This document shows, in pieces, positions 15,768 through 24,639 of a stretch of 27,830 nucleotides of DNA (its first letter is position 1; every line of letters begins with the position of its first letter). Source of the stretch: Fidelibacterota bacterium (GTDB lineage Bacteria > Fidelibacterota > Fidelibacteria > Fidelibacterales > Fidelibacteraceae); NCBI GenBank assembly GCA_029931905.1, contig JAOZRH010000009.1:1-27830 (forward strand), given 5' to 3'. Both the position numbers and the translations under genes were made by a program. The notes beneath the pieces are model-generated. The model searched no databases. It was not told where the DNA came from and saw only the letters and a list, made by a program, of their open reading frames with translations.

Positions 15768-16745
15768 ATGACAAAAAGAATATTATCTGGAATGCGACCA
15801 ACTGGGAAATTACATATTGGACACTTTGTTGGCGCTTTAGAAAATTGGGTGAAATTACAAGAAGAATATAACAATTTTCATCTAATTGCAGATTATCATG
15901 TTTTAACAACAAATACTGACACATCTGAAATTTACAAAAATACAATTGAGATGGTAAAAGATTGGGTATCTGCTGGAATAGATCCGAATAAAAGTCCAAT
16001 TTTTCGTCAATCACAAATTAAAGAGCATGCAGAATTACATTTGCTATTTTCAATGTTAATCACAACTGCACGATTAGAACGAAATCCATCGCTAAAAGAA
16101 CAGGTTCGTGATTTAAAATTAGATAATATTACTTATGGACATTTTGGTTATCCTGTTTTGCAATCAGCCGATATTTTATTATATCAAGGTGAGCTTGTTC
16201 CAGTTGGAGAAGATCAGGCATCGCATGTAGAAATCACTCGTGAAATTGCGAGAAAATTTAATAAAATTTATGGCAAAACATTTGTAGAACCAAGAGCGAA
16301 ATTAACAACTTTTTCACGACTTCCGGGATTAGATGGAAAGGCAAAAATGTCAAAATCGCTTGGCAATACAATTTCATTATCAGATTCTCCAGAAGAAATT
16401 TGGCAGTCAGTTCGTAAAGCTGTTACTGATACGAAAAAGATTCGCAAAAACGATCCCGGACATCCAGAAGTTTGTACAATATTTACATATCAAAAAGTAT
16501 TCAACCAAAATAACACTGAAGAAATCGAAAAAAATTGTAAATCTGGGGCATTGGGTTGTGTAGATTGTAAAAAAATGTGTGCAGAAAAAATATCTACCTA
16601 TTTTGAAGATTTCAGAAATAAACGATCAGAATTAAATAAAAATCCAGAATTAATAAAAGATATTTTGAATGACGGTGAAAATAAAGCCAGAATAGTGGCA
16701 AAAGAAACAATGGAAAAAGTCCGCGATGCTATGAAAATTGGTTAA
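15768..16745 (+). CDS. trpS: Tryptophanyl-tRNA synthetase with Fe-S-type cysteine motif
   Basis: Charges tRNA-Trp with tryptophan. It is a class I synthetase of 325 residues, normal for bacterial TrpRS. The ATP-binding signatures are H16-I-G-H19 (PTGKLHIGHF) and K193-M-S-K-S197. In the C-terminal helical domain there are cysteines at 236, 257, 264 and 267, that is C-x20-C-x6-C-x2-C, plus C271. T. maritima TrpRS binds a 4Fe-4S cluster through C236-x22-C259-x6-C266-x2-C269, almost the same numbering, so this enzyme probably carries a cluster near the anticodon-binding region. The SD is AAGGAAA. Its stop codon touches the stop codon of the convergent folC with no base between them. Confidence 0.97.
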   Translation: MTKRILSGMRPTGKLHIGHFVGALENWVKLQEEYNNFHLIADYHVLTTNTDTSEIYKNTIEMVKDWVSAGIDPNKSPIFRQSQIKEHAELHLLFSMLITTARLERNPSLKEQVRDLKLDNITYGHFGYPVLQSADILLYQGELVPVGEDQASHVEITREIARKFNKIYGKTFVEPRAKLTTFSRLPGLDGKAKMSKSLGNTISLSDSPEEIWQSVRKAVTDTKKIRKNDPGHPEVCTIFTYQKVFNQNNTEEIEKNCKSGALGCVDCKKMCAEKISTYFEDFRNKRSELNKNPELIKDILNDGENKARIVAKETMEKVRDAMKIG

Positions 16746-17987
16746 TTACTTCTGAAATTTATAAACATCTTCGGCAATATAATGACTACCAAAAATGCAA
16801 ATTACATCATCATCATTTGATGAATTTAATTCTTTTTCAATTGCCAATTTTATATTTTTAACAATTGATATATTTGACTTTTCTTTTAAAATTTCTTGTA
16901 ATTCTGCAAAAGTATAACTTCTGCTATTATTTATCGGTGCAATTGAAATGCTTTTTGCTTTTTCACTTATTAAATCTAAATTCTCTTCAATTTGTTTATT
17001 TTTCAAAATTCCAATTACGAATTTTATTTTTTTATTTGGATAAATTTTATCTATTATTTTAACTAAAGATTTTACTCCAGAATAATTATGTGCCACATCA
17101 TATATTATTTGAGGTTTTTCGGAAATAGTTTCAAATCTGCCCTGCCATTTTATTTTTCTAATCGCTTTTTTTAATATATTTTTATCAAGTTTCTTTTTTA
17201 AAAATAATTCTACAGTTTTAATTGCTAACGCAATATTTTCTATTTGATGATAACCAATTAAATCAGTTTCAAATAATTCATCATATTCAACTATATTAAA
17301 TTTCATCAATTTATTACTGAAATGTACATTTGTAATAAATTTAAATGGTTTTACAATTTTTAAACTCGTTTGCATTTTTTTGGCTTTTTTTGCAAATGTT
17401 TTCAACACTTTTTCATTTTGTTCAATTGTAATAACTGGTTTTTTAAATTTAATTATCCCTGCCTTTTCATTAGCAATTTTTTCTAAAGTATCGCCAAGAA
17501 TTCCTGTATGGTCAAATGCAATTTTTGTTATTACGGAAACATCAGCTTCAATAATATTTGTTGAATCCAATCTTCCGCCAAGCCCAGTTTCAATTACGGC
17601 AACATCTACACTGTTATCAGCAAATTCTTTCAACCCCAATCCTGTCGTAATTTCAAAAAAAGTTATCTCTTCTGTATCTAAATATTCTTTCCAATTTGTC
17701 AAATGCTTTTGAATATTTTGTTCACTAATTTTTTGTGAATTGATTTGTATTCTCTCATTGTAATCTACGAGGTGTGGTGATATAAATTTTCCAACTTTTA
17801 ATCCATATTCTTCTAATATTTTTGCAATAATATTAACAGTTGAACCCTTTCCATTAGTTCCAGCTACATGAATTGATTTGAATTTTTTTTGGGGATTGTC
17901 TAAATAATCAATAAACTTGATTGTTCTTTCAAGACCAAACTTCATTCCGCCACCGCGACGAGAATATAATTCTTTTAAGTAATCCAA
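16746..17987 (-). CDS. folC: Bifunctional folylpolyglutamate/dihydrofolate synthase
   Basis: An ATP-dependent Mur-ligase-family enzyme that adds glutamate to dihydropteroate and to folates, keeping them in the cell. The 413 residues match the family. The N-terminus (YLKELYSRRGGGMKFGLER) is typical, and the P-loop is A-G-T-N-G-K-G-S-T (42-50). NEKAGIIK (187-194) and the YDVAHNYSGVKSL block of the ligase C-domain follow later. The start is TTG, 2 bases after the murI stop; an ATG at codon 15 has a G-rich SD-like sequence but would cut the conserved N-terminal helix. As last gene of the leftward wall cluster it is probably expressed by read-through. Confidence 0.93.
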   Translation of the reverse strand: MDYLKELYSRRGGGMKFGLERTIKFIDYLDNPQKKFKSIHVAGTNGKGSTVNIIAKILEEYGLKVGKFISPHLVDYNERIQINSQKISEQNIQKHLTNWKEYLDTEEITFFEITTGLGLKEFADNSVDVAVIETGLGGRLDSTNIIEADVSVITKIAFDHTGILGDTLEKIANEKAGIIKFKKPVITIEQNEKVLKTFAKKAKKMQTSLKIVKPFKFITNVHFSNKLMKFNIVEYDELFETDLIGYHQIENIALAIKTVELFLKKKLDKNILKKAIRKIKWQGRFETISEKPQIIYDVAHNYSGVKSLVKIIDKIYPNKKIKFVIGILKNKQIEENLDLISEKAKSISIAPINNSRSYTFAELQEILKEKSNISIVKNIKLAIEKELNSSNDDDVICIFGSHYIAEDVYKFQK

Positions 17988-17989
17988 AT

Positions 17990-18826
17990 CTATTTTTCTG
18001 AAAATTTATCTAAATATTCTGTTGTTATTAATTCCACATTTTCTAAAGAATGTCCTAAAATATTTTTACTTATACTAATAAATTTTTGAGGATAATCCGT
18101 CACAAAAAACTTTGTTGTAACATTTTCGTTATTAGAAATATTTAATAAATTATTATTCTCCAAAACTCTCTTAATCTCTCTTGCAACTTCCGTTGAAGAA
18201 TTAATTATTTGAATTGAATCTGGTAAAATTTTTCTAATAACATCTTCTAATAATGGATAATGGGTACACCCTAAAATCAACGAATCAATATCTGTTTCTA
18301 TCAACCCTTTTAAATATTCTTCAGCAATCTGATAAGTAACAGAATGATTCATCCAGCCCTCTTCAACAAGTGGAACAAATAATGGACAATCATTAGAAAA
18401 AACAGTAACATTCGGATTTATTTTCTTAAAAGTATTTTTATATGAATTACTTTTTATTGTTCCAGTTGTACCAATTACACCAACTTTATTTTTTTTATTT
18501 TGCTTATTCGCAGCATTCACACCCGGTTCAACAACACCAATAATTGGAATTGTTACAATACTTTTTAAAATTTCCAAAGCATAACTTGAAGCTGTATTAC
18601 ATGCAACAACGATAGCTTTAACAGGAATTTCATTTAAAAATTTTGTAATCTGAGTAGAAAAATCAATAATTGTATTTTTACTTTTTGATCCATATGGAAC
18701 CCTTGCAGTATCACCAAAATATACAATATTTTCATTTGGTAATATTTTTCTAACTTGCTTATAAACAGTTAATCCACCCAAACCACTATCAAATATTCCA
18801 ATTGGCAATTTTACTCTATTATTCAT
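17990..18826 (-). CDS. murI: Glutamate racemase
   Basis: Makes D-glutamate for peptidoglycan from L-glutamate, without cofactor, using two cysteines. The 278 residues carry every signature: I-F-D-S-G-L-G-G-L-T-V (11-21), GDTARVPYGSKS (38-49), the first catalytic Cys C76 in VVACNTAS and the second, C187, in ILGCTHYPLL. Its ATG overlaps the stop of the upstream amidase gene by four bases (ATGA), which implies translational coupling, and folC starts two bases after its stop. Neighbours downstream of PBP1A in the same strand run make this a peptidoglycan cluster. Confidence 0.97.
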   Translation of the reverse strand: MNNRVKLPIGIFDSGLGGLTVYKQVRKILPNENIVYFGDTARVPYGSKSKNTIIDFSTQITKFLNEIPVKAIVVACNTASSYALEILKSIVTIPIIGVVEPGVNAANKQNKKNKVGVIGTTGTIKSNSYKNTFKKINPNVTVFSNDCPLFVPLVEEGWMNHSVTYQIAEEYLKGLIETDIDSLILGCTHYPLLEDVIRKILPDSIQIINSSTEVAREIKRVLENNNLLNISNNENVTTKFFVTDYPQKFISISKNILGHSLENVELITTEYLDKFSEK

Positions 18827-20310
18827 CGTATCTCATTAATTTTTTTATCTTGTTCAGTTTTAAATTTTAAAATAGCATCATATAACGATGTAGCAATTTT
18901 TTTACGATACGAATATTTTGCCAAATTATTTCTCTCTTTTTTGTTTGTAATAAATCCAACTTCAGTTAATATACTAGGCATCGAAGCACCAATCAAAACG
19001 ATAAAACCTGCTTGTCGCAATCCTCTACTTTTTGATGTTAATCTGTTGGAATAGTTTGATTCAACTAATTGGGCAAATTCTAAACTCTCTTTCATAAATT
19101 CTCTTTGTGCCATCGTTGCTAAAATATATTGTTGTGGTGATAACATGTTCTTATATCTATCTTGATTTTTTTCTAACTGGATTACACTGTTTTCCTTAGC
19201 CGCTATTTCAATAGCTTTTTTTGTTCCCCTTGGAGCTAATAAATATGTTTCGGTACCATAAGTACCCGGACTATTATCTACACCATTTACATGTACACTA
19301 ACAAATAATTTTCCATTATTCGCATTTGCAATTTGTGGCCTTTTCCATAGAGGAATAAATTTATCTGTCTTTCGAGTATATACAACTTTTACACCAAGAT
19401 TATTTTCTAACATTTTTCCCAATTGCAACACAATATCCAACGCAATATCTTTTTCATGTAAACGACCCAAAACAGTCCCAGGATCCTTCCCACCATGCCC
19501 TGCATCTAATACTATTGTATCTATTAACCATTTTGAACGTTTTTTTACAACTTCATCTTTTGTTTTTTCTTTTCTGACATTAATTGTAATAGAATTTGTT
19601 TTCTCATTTATATGGAAATCATAACTTGAAAATTTATTACGAAATTTAAATGATAATTGCACACTTTCATTTGCTTGTCTCACATCAACTTCATTTATAT
19701 GTCCATATGAATACTTCTCTTTTGTTTTATTAACATCAATATTTGCACCATAAATTGTAAAATATAACCAACCATCATTATCCCAAATTTTACAATGTTG
19801 TTTATTAAATAAAGTATCTGCTTCAATATTAATCATCGTACCATTACTTAATTCATTTATTGATATTAATCCTAATGAATATTTTCCTGGCGTGAGAATA
19901 ATTGCATCAATCGTTTTATTATATTTGATTGTTTTATAAAAATGTGTTTTTAGCACTCTAATAAATTCAAATAATGGAATATAAAGTCCATTACCAACTC
20001 TTTCAATCGGCATTGGTAGGTGATATAAATTATCATCAATTTTATAATACGCACTTCCACCATAAAAAGTTATTTTGTGATTTTTTAATTTCGCATTTAA
20101 AGTCCAATTGTCATAATTAATACTAAAATCATTGCCAAAAGTTTTAAAAAAATGATTTAATGATATCCATTTATAGTTATATAATTGAGATGAAAAAACA
20201 TATTCTGTGCTATCAAATGAAGATCGTCTGATTTTTATTGAATCAGCCAACAACACATTTGTCATCAAAAACATGATACTTATTAAAATAAATATTTTTA
20301 TTTTATTCAA
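18823..20310 (-). CDS. Exported N-acetylmuramoyl-L-alanine amidase (AmiC type)
   Basis: A zinc amidase (Amidase_3) that removes stem peptides from peptidoglycan, for example during daughter-cell separation. It starts with TTG, preceded by AAGGAAGGA, and has a signal peptide (1-23, ending VLLADS). Residues 30-140 look like a copper-amine-oxidase-type beta domain, 150-250 like an AMIN-like wall-targeting domain, and 264-490 are catalytic. The zinc ligands are H272 (LDAGHGGKDPG), E286 (LHEKD) and H340 (FVSVHVNG); E450 in ILTEVGFITN is the general base. Length, 495 residues, is usual for amidases with N-terminal targeting domains. It is coupled to murI through an ATGA overlap. Confidence 0.92.
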   Translation of the reverse strand: MNKIKIFILISIMFLMTNVLLADSIKIRRSSFDSTEYVFSSQLYNYKWISLNHFFKTFGNDFSINYDNWTLNAKLKNHKITFYGGSAYYKIDDNLYHLPMPIERVGNGLYIPLFEFIRVLKTHFYKTIKYNKTIDAIILTPGKYSLGLISINELSNGTMINIEADTLFNKQHCKIWDNDGWLYFTIYGANIDVNKTKEKYSYGHINEVDVRQANESVQLSFKFRNKFSSYDFHINEKTNSITINVRKEKTKDEVVKKRSKWLIDTIVLDAGHGGKDPGTVLGRLHEKDIALDIVLQLGKMLENNLGVKVVYTRKTDKFIPLWKRPQIANANNGKLFVSVHVNGVDNSPGTYGTETYLLAPRGTKKAIEIAAKENSVIQLEKNQDRYKNMLSPQQYILATMAQREFMKESLEFAQLVESNYSNRLTSKSRGLRQAGFIVLIGASMPSILTEVGFITNKKERNNLAKYSYRKKIATSLYDAILKFKTEQDKKINEIR

Positions 20311-20355
20311 TTTGTAAATAATCCTTCCTTCAAAATATCTGTATAATATACTTAA

Positions 20356-21753
20356 TTATTTTTTAAAATCAATCTGTATTTGACAAGAAATTTCATAATC
20401 AACAAAATCCGTTTTATAAAGTATATTAAAAACAGAATATCCCAACACATATCCAAAATTTAAATCCAAATATGTAGAATTTTCATTCAATCGTTGAATT
20501 AAATAATATGGATAATACAAAGGTCTTGTAAAATAAATGTTTGATGTCTTTTTTTCTCCAAAAGAATATTGTGCAAGAAAATGATATTTACTAGTTTTAT
20601 ATTTTAACCTAAAATAAGTAAGAAATGAAAATTTATCAGCTGGTGAATAATAATTACTCCATTGTAAAAATAAATATTTTGAATATTTGTAATCAGTTCT
20701 AAATAACAAAACATCTTCAATATAATTTGTGTTATATAACAAATATGGAAAATCATCAGAATTATCTAAAATATCTTGGTTTTTTATTTGATAAGTAACT
20801 AAAAATTTTATCTGATCAAATGTTAATCTTACTTCATTAATCCATTTCTTACTATTAACATCTGTTTCATTTGCAAAAACAAAAACACTTTTTAATTTTA
20901 AATTTTTTGAATTTGAATATTCTAAACCATTAATAAAACCTATTCCCTCTGAATCCAAATACGACCCCCATTTTGTATCGTTATCAAATGATTTATAATT
21001 ACTGCTAAGTTTTGTTATTGATGAATTAAATTTAAAACTTTCAAATTGCTGTAATAATCCAATATTCAAATGATTTAAATGATTATCTGAATGCGATAAA
21101 TTAATATTAAATTTAGTAATATCTCTTTTCATTCTAATCCAATATTCAAATAAAGAATTATTTTTCTCGTAATATATTGCCATTCCATAAATATCATCAT
21201 TATTTATAAATTCACCAGAAGAAATAAAAATATTAGCGTAATCAGCAAAACTAACTCTTATTTTTTTGCCAGTATAAGATATATGTTTTAGTTTTTTATA
21301 ATAATCATAATTTTTTGTTTGAATTTTGTAATTTGAAATGTGAAAATTTTGCGAAACATTAGATGTAAATCGCATAAATTGATTTCCAACTACAAATCCT
21401 TTTGCAATATTTACAGATCCTCTTCCGATACCCGCTGAAAATCTTCCAGAATAAATCATCATTGAATTTAAATTTTTAATCACTTTATCTGAATATAAAA
21501 TATTTTGATGAAATATCTTCAAATGTGAATACAAATCAACATAAAATTGAGTTTTAATTTGATTAAATTCCGTTATCGATGCTTTAGAGCGAAACATACC
21601 AAATCCATTTGTATAAATTTCTTGTGCCCTTTCAGAACTTATTCCCTCTAAAAACAGTGTAGAATCAGAAAAATCATCTCCAAAAATTCTACTACAATTT
21701 AAAAAGAATAAAACAATGATAATGAATGAGATAGCCCAAGATCTAAATGCCAT
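20356..21753 (-). CDS. Predicted outer-membrane barrel protein with helix-hairpin-helix-like N-terminus
   Basis: A 465-residue envelope protein, family not firmly recognised. A signal peptide spans 1-25 (a Cys at about 20 could make it a lipoprotein, but the context is weak). Residues about 32-62 (LFLEGISSERAQEIYTNGF, then MFRSKASITEF) resemble one ComEA-like helix-hairpin-helix. From about 90 on, alternating polar/aromatic strands dominate to a terminal phenylalanine-rich strand, as in outer-membrane barrels. The block YSGRFSAGIGRGSVNIAKGF recalls the G-x-x-x-x-x-x-G-x-G motif of helix-hairpin-helix barrel proteins known from Bacteroidota. The SD AGGA lies inside the preceding gene, whose last 55 bases overlap this one in another frame. 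Confidence 0.7.
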   Translation of the reverse strand: MAFRSWAISFIIIVLFFLNCSRIFGDDFSDSTLFLEGISSERAQEIYTNGFGMFRSKASITEFNQIKTQFYVDLYSHLKIFHQNILYSDKVIKNLNSMMIYSGRFSAGIGRGSVNIAKGFVVGNQFMRFTSNVSQNFHISNYKIQTKNYDYYKKLKHISYTGKKIRVSFADYANIFISSGEFINNDDIYGMAIYYEKNNSLFEYWIRMKRDITKFNINLSHSDNHLNHLNIGLLQQFESFKFNSSITKLSSNYKSFDNDTKWGSYLDSEGIGFINGLEYSNSKNLKLKSVFVFANETDVNSKKWINEVRLTFDQIKFLVTYQIKNQDILDNSDDFPYLLYNTNYIEDVLLFRTDYKYSKYLFLQWSNYYSPADKFSFLTYFRLKYKTSKYHFLAQYSFGEKKTSNIYFTRPLYYPYYLIQRLNENSTYLDLNFGYVLGYSVFNILYKTDFVDYEISCQIQIDFKK

Positions 21754-22496
21754 TGCAGAGATTCCTGTATATTAAAATTTTTAAATTTAAAATTAACACC
21801 ACCTTTAATAATTTCAGAAAAACCTTCATAAGAAATTGAATAATAGAAAAAATCCCAATGTTGTAATTTGATTCCAAAACTTCCTGCCCACGGTAAATAT
21901 TGACTCTTTTGTATCGCAAAAAACAAATCTACATCTTCTACAGGCAACAAAGAAATACCAAAAATAATGCTTGGATCAATTAAATCTAATTCATTTTTAT
22001 CAAATTGATAATTGTAAAAATGTAAATATGACAATCCAATTCTAAAAATATTGTGAGGAATTAATAATAAACCAACCGAAGTTGATAAAGAATTATAATT
22101 TGAATAATCTTTTATATTTGCATTGCTATAATTAATTGCTACCCCAACTTTCATTTTTTCGGTATTTACAACATCATGATTTATAGATAAATAAGCATTG
22201 TTCATTTTTGAATGTTGTTGTGAAATAATATGAATATTTGGATGGAAAAACCCAATATTAAATCCAGCATTTAAATTTAATTCTGTTATGTTAAATCCGG
22301 GATAAATTGGAGTATAACTAAAATTAATTTGATTATTCTTATTGTTAAGTGCAGGATTAATTAATGACGACTGAACCGATATTGATTTGGTTGTATTCAC
22401 ATAACCAAGCCCACAATCCAATAATGATAACGAAAACCATTCCAATCCAAATAATGAATTCGTAAACATTAAAAATATTATTATTATTTGTTTCAT
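21699..22496 (-). CDS. Predicted outer-membrane beta-barrel protein (PorV/UPF0164-like)
   Basis: A 265-residue secreted protein of unrecognised exact family. A signal peptide (1-17, MKQIIIIFLMFTNSLFG) is followed by a Ser/Asn-rich region with I-N-P-A (about 46-49), then about a dozen amphipathic strands with aromatic girdles, ending in SLSLFYSF with a C-terminal Phe typical of outer-membrane barrels. The NPA turn after the signal peptide recalls PorV/PorQ and FadL-type barrels of the FCB group, so a transport or secretion-accessory role is possible. It starts 8 bases after the PBP1A stop and overlaps the helix-hairpin-helix barrel gene by 55 bases, so the two are surely co-expressed. Confidence 0.72.
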   Translation of the reverse strand: MKQIIIIFLMFTNSLFGLEWFSLSLLDCGLGYVNTTKSISVQSSLINPALNNKNNQINFSYTPIYPGFNITELNLNAGFNIGFFHPNIHIISQQHSKMNNAYLSINHDVVNTEKMKVGVAINYSNANIKDYSNYNSLSTSVGLLLIPHNIFRIGLSYLHFYNYQFDKNELDLIDPSIIFGISLLPVEDVDLFFAIQKSQYLPWAGSFGIKLQHWDFFYYSISYEGFSEIIKGGVNFKFKNFNIQESLQWHLDLGLSHSLSLFYSF

Positions 22497-22504
22497 TTAA
22501 ATAA

Positions 22505-24631
22505 TTAGAAATCAATATCAGAATGTTTGTTTTTTACATCTCTTCCATGAATTTTACATTTCGTTTTTGGAGCATCTTTTACATTGAATATTTCTGTCTC
22601 AACAGGACAAAATTCTGTTGGAAGTTTTTTTGATTCCTTACAAATTCTATATTCACGAACACCCTCTGGTCGTATAAACTCTTTTTTGGCCAATCCAAGA
22701 CTATCATAAGTACTTTTCATAAATTTCGCCCAAATTGGTAATGCTGCCTTATCTCCGCTCATTCCATTACCCAATGATACCGCAGGATCATCAACACCAA
22801 CCCAAACACCAGCAACAATATCTTTAGTAAAACCAATGAACCAAGCATCTGTAAAATCATTAGTGGTTCCTGTTTTACCCCCTGCTGGATAATAAAAATG
22901 ATATTTCCATCTTACCTTTCCACCTGTACCACTCTTAATAACAGTTTGCATCATATTCAACATAATATATGCCGTTTCTTTACTTAATGCTTCTTTAGAA
23001 AATTGTGGACTTTTATATATTTCATTTCCTTGTCTATCCAATATTTTCTCAATCATATATGGTTTATTCCAGATTCCTTGATTTGGAAATATTGAATAAG
23101 CAGAAACCATTTCTTTTATTAAAACATCTCCAGAGCCCAAAGCAATTGATGAATATGCCGGTAAATATGTTGTAATTCCCATTTTATGAGCATAATCAAT
23201 TACAACACTTGGAGTAATTAATTCTTGTACAATTGCTATACTTATTAAATTTGTTGAATGTTGTAACCCTGATCGTAATGTTGTCAATCCTCCAGTAGAA
23301 TTATCATAATTACTTGGCGTCCAAATTGAACCATCTGGTTGTTTAATCGCAACAGGTTGATTTAATAATTGTGTTGATGCAGAATATCCATTATCAATAG
23401 CCGCAGTATATACAATCGGTTTAAATGTAGAACCTGGTTGTCGTTTTGCTTGTACTGCACGATTAAATTTACTTTCAGTAAAATCAGCACCGCCAATCAT
23501 TGCAAGAATAGCACCATTATTTGGATTCATTGCAATAAATGCACCCTGAACTTTTTTACATTTAGACGGTAATAATGTCAATAAAGAATCATTTGAAACA
23601 TTTGGAATATTATTATTAGGATAATATTTTTCATATAATTTTCTTAACAAAAATACATTTTGTTTCAATCTTTTATCTAATCTTTTTTGTAAATAATCTA
23701 ATTGTTCCGAATATGCTTTTTCCGCATTCTTTTGCATCACACTATTCAGTGTAGAATATATCTTAAGTCCATCTTTATGAATATTGAAACTCTCATTTCC
23801 AGCAATTTCTTGTCTAATTTCCTCAGTAAAATATGGAGCAATACCAATATCTTTTTGTTCAATAGTATTTGTTATTTTATTAATAGTCTTTACATAATCT
23901 AATTTTGTAATACAACCCTCTTCCAGCATATTATTTAAGACAATGTTTCTGCGTCTCGTTGCTCTTTTATGATGATTGAATGGAGAAAAAGGATTTGGTG
24001 CAGGTAAAATCCCTATCAACATTGTCATTTCACCCAAATCCAATTCATAGGCATTCTTTCCAAAATAAAAATTCGAAGCGGATTGAATACCATAACAACT
24101 ATGCCCCCAAAAAACAGAATTTAAATACATTTCGAGAATTTCATCTTTCGTATATGTTTTTTCAATTTCTATAGCAACAATTAACTCTTTAATTTTACGA
24201 ATATAGTTTTTTTCCATTGATAAATATAGCGTTCTCGCTAATTGTTGAGTTATCGTCGATGCTCCTTGTGGAGATTTCCTAGAAAATATTACATTAGTTA
24301 CTGCCGCTATTAATGTTCTTTTTACATTCATTCCCCAGTGATTATAAAAATTTTTATCTTCAGTTGACAATAAAGCATTTATTAATGTATCCGAAAGTTC
24401 ATCTAAAGGCACTAAAACTCTATTTTCAGTTGCATACTCTTTCAACACTTCGCCATCGACTGAATATACGGAAGATACTAAATTAGGATTAAACTGCTCC
24501 AACTCTTCCAAACCAGGCAAATCTTTATTAAAATGTAACACAAAAAATAGTATTATTAAACAGCCAATCAACACAATAACAAAACTGTTCACAACATATT
24601 TAAAAAATAATTTCATAATTTCTTTCTTCAT
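22505..24631 (-). CDS. mrcA: Penicillin-binding protein 1A-type peptidoglycan synthase
   Basis: A bifunctional class A PBP that polymerises glycan strands and crosslinks peptides. One membrane anchor (13-33) precedes the glycosyltransferase domain (about 55-225), with catalytic E91 in STEDKNFYNHWG and the block PQGASTITQQLARTLYL. After a linker comes the transpeptidase (about 360-650) with S401-T-F-K404, S459-T-N461 and K586-T-G-T589. The extra OB-like insertion of E. coli PBP1A is mostly reduced here. The C-terminus has three cysteines (ICKESKKLPTEFCPVETE region and TKCKIHG), like the Cys pairs of some PBP1A tails. A second ATG five codons downstream is a possible start; SD is weak for both. 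It starts 8 bases after recQ. Confidence 0.95.
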   Translation of the reverse strand: MKKEIMKLFFKYVVNSFVIVLIGCLIILFFVLHFNKDLPGLEELEQFNPNLVSSVYSVDGEVLKEYATENRVLVPLDELSDTLINALLSTEDKNFYNHWGMNVKRTLIAAVTNVIFSRKSPQGASTITQQLARTLYLSMEKNYIRKIKELIVAIEIEKTYTKDEILEMYLNSVFWGHSCYGIQSASNFYFGKNAYELDLGEMTMLIGILPAPNPFSPFNHHKRATRRRNIVLNNMLEEGCITKLDYVKTINKITNTIEQKDIGIAPYFTEEIRQEIAGNESFNIHKDGLKIYSTLNSVMQKNAEKAYSEQLDYLQKRLDKRLKQNVFLLRKLYEKYYPNNNIPNVSNDSLLTLLPSKCKKVQGAFIAMNPNNGAILAMIGGADFTESKFNRAVQAKRQPGSTFKPIVYTAAIDNGYSASTQLLNQPVAIKQPDGSIWTPSNYDNSTGGLTTLRSGLQHSTNLISIAIVQELITPSVVIDYAHKMGITTYLPAYSSIALGSGDVLIKEMVSAYSIFPNQGIWNKPYMIEKILDRQGNEIYKSPQFSKEALSKETAYIMLNMMQTVIKSGTGGKVRWKYHFYYPAGGKTGTTNDFTDAWFIGFTKDIVAGVWVGVDDPAVSLGNGMSGDKAALPIWAKFMKSTYDSLGLAKKEFIRPEGVREYRICKESKKLPTEFCPVETEIFNVKDAPKTKCKIHGRDVKNKHSDIDF

Positions 24632-24639
24632 ATTTTAAT

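Noticed and set aside
17380..17712. Open frame of 110 codons on the forward strand
   Set aside because: It is antisense to folC and has the composition expected of its complement; no independent support.
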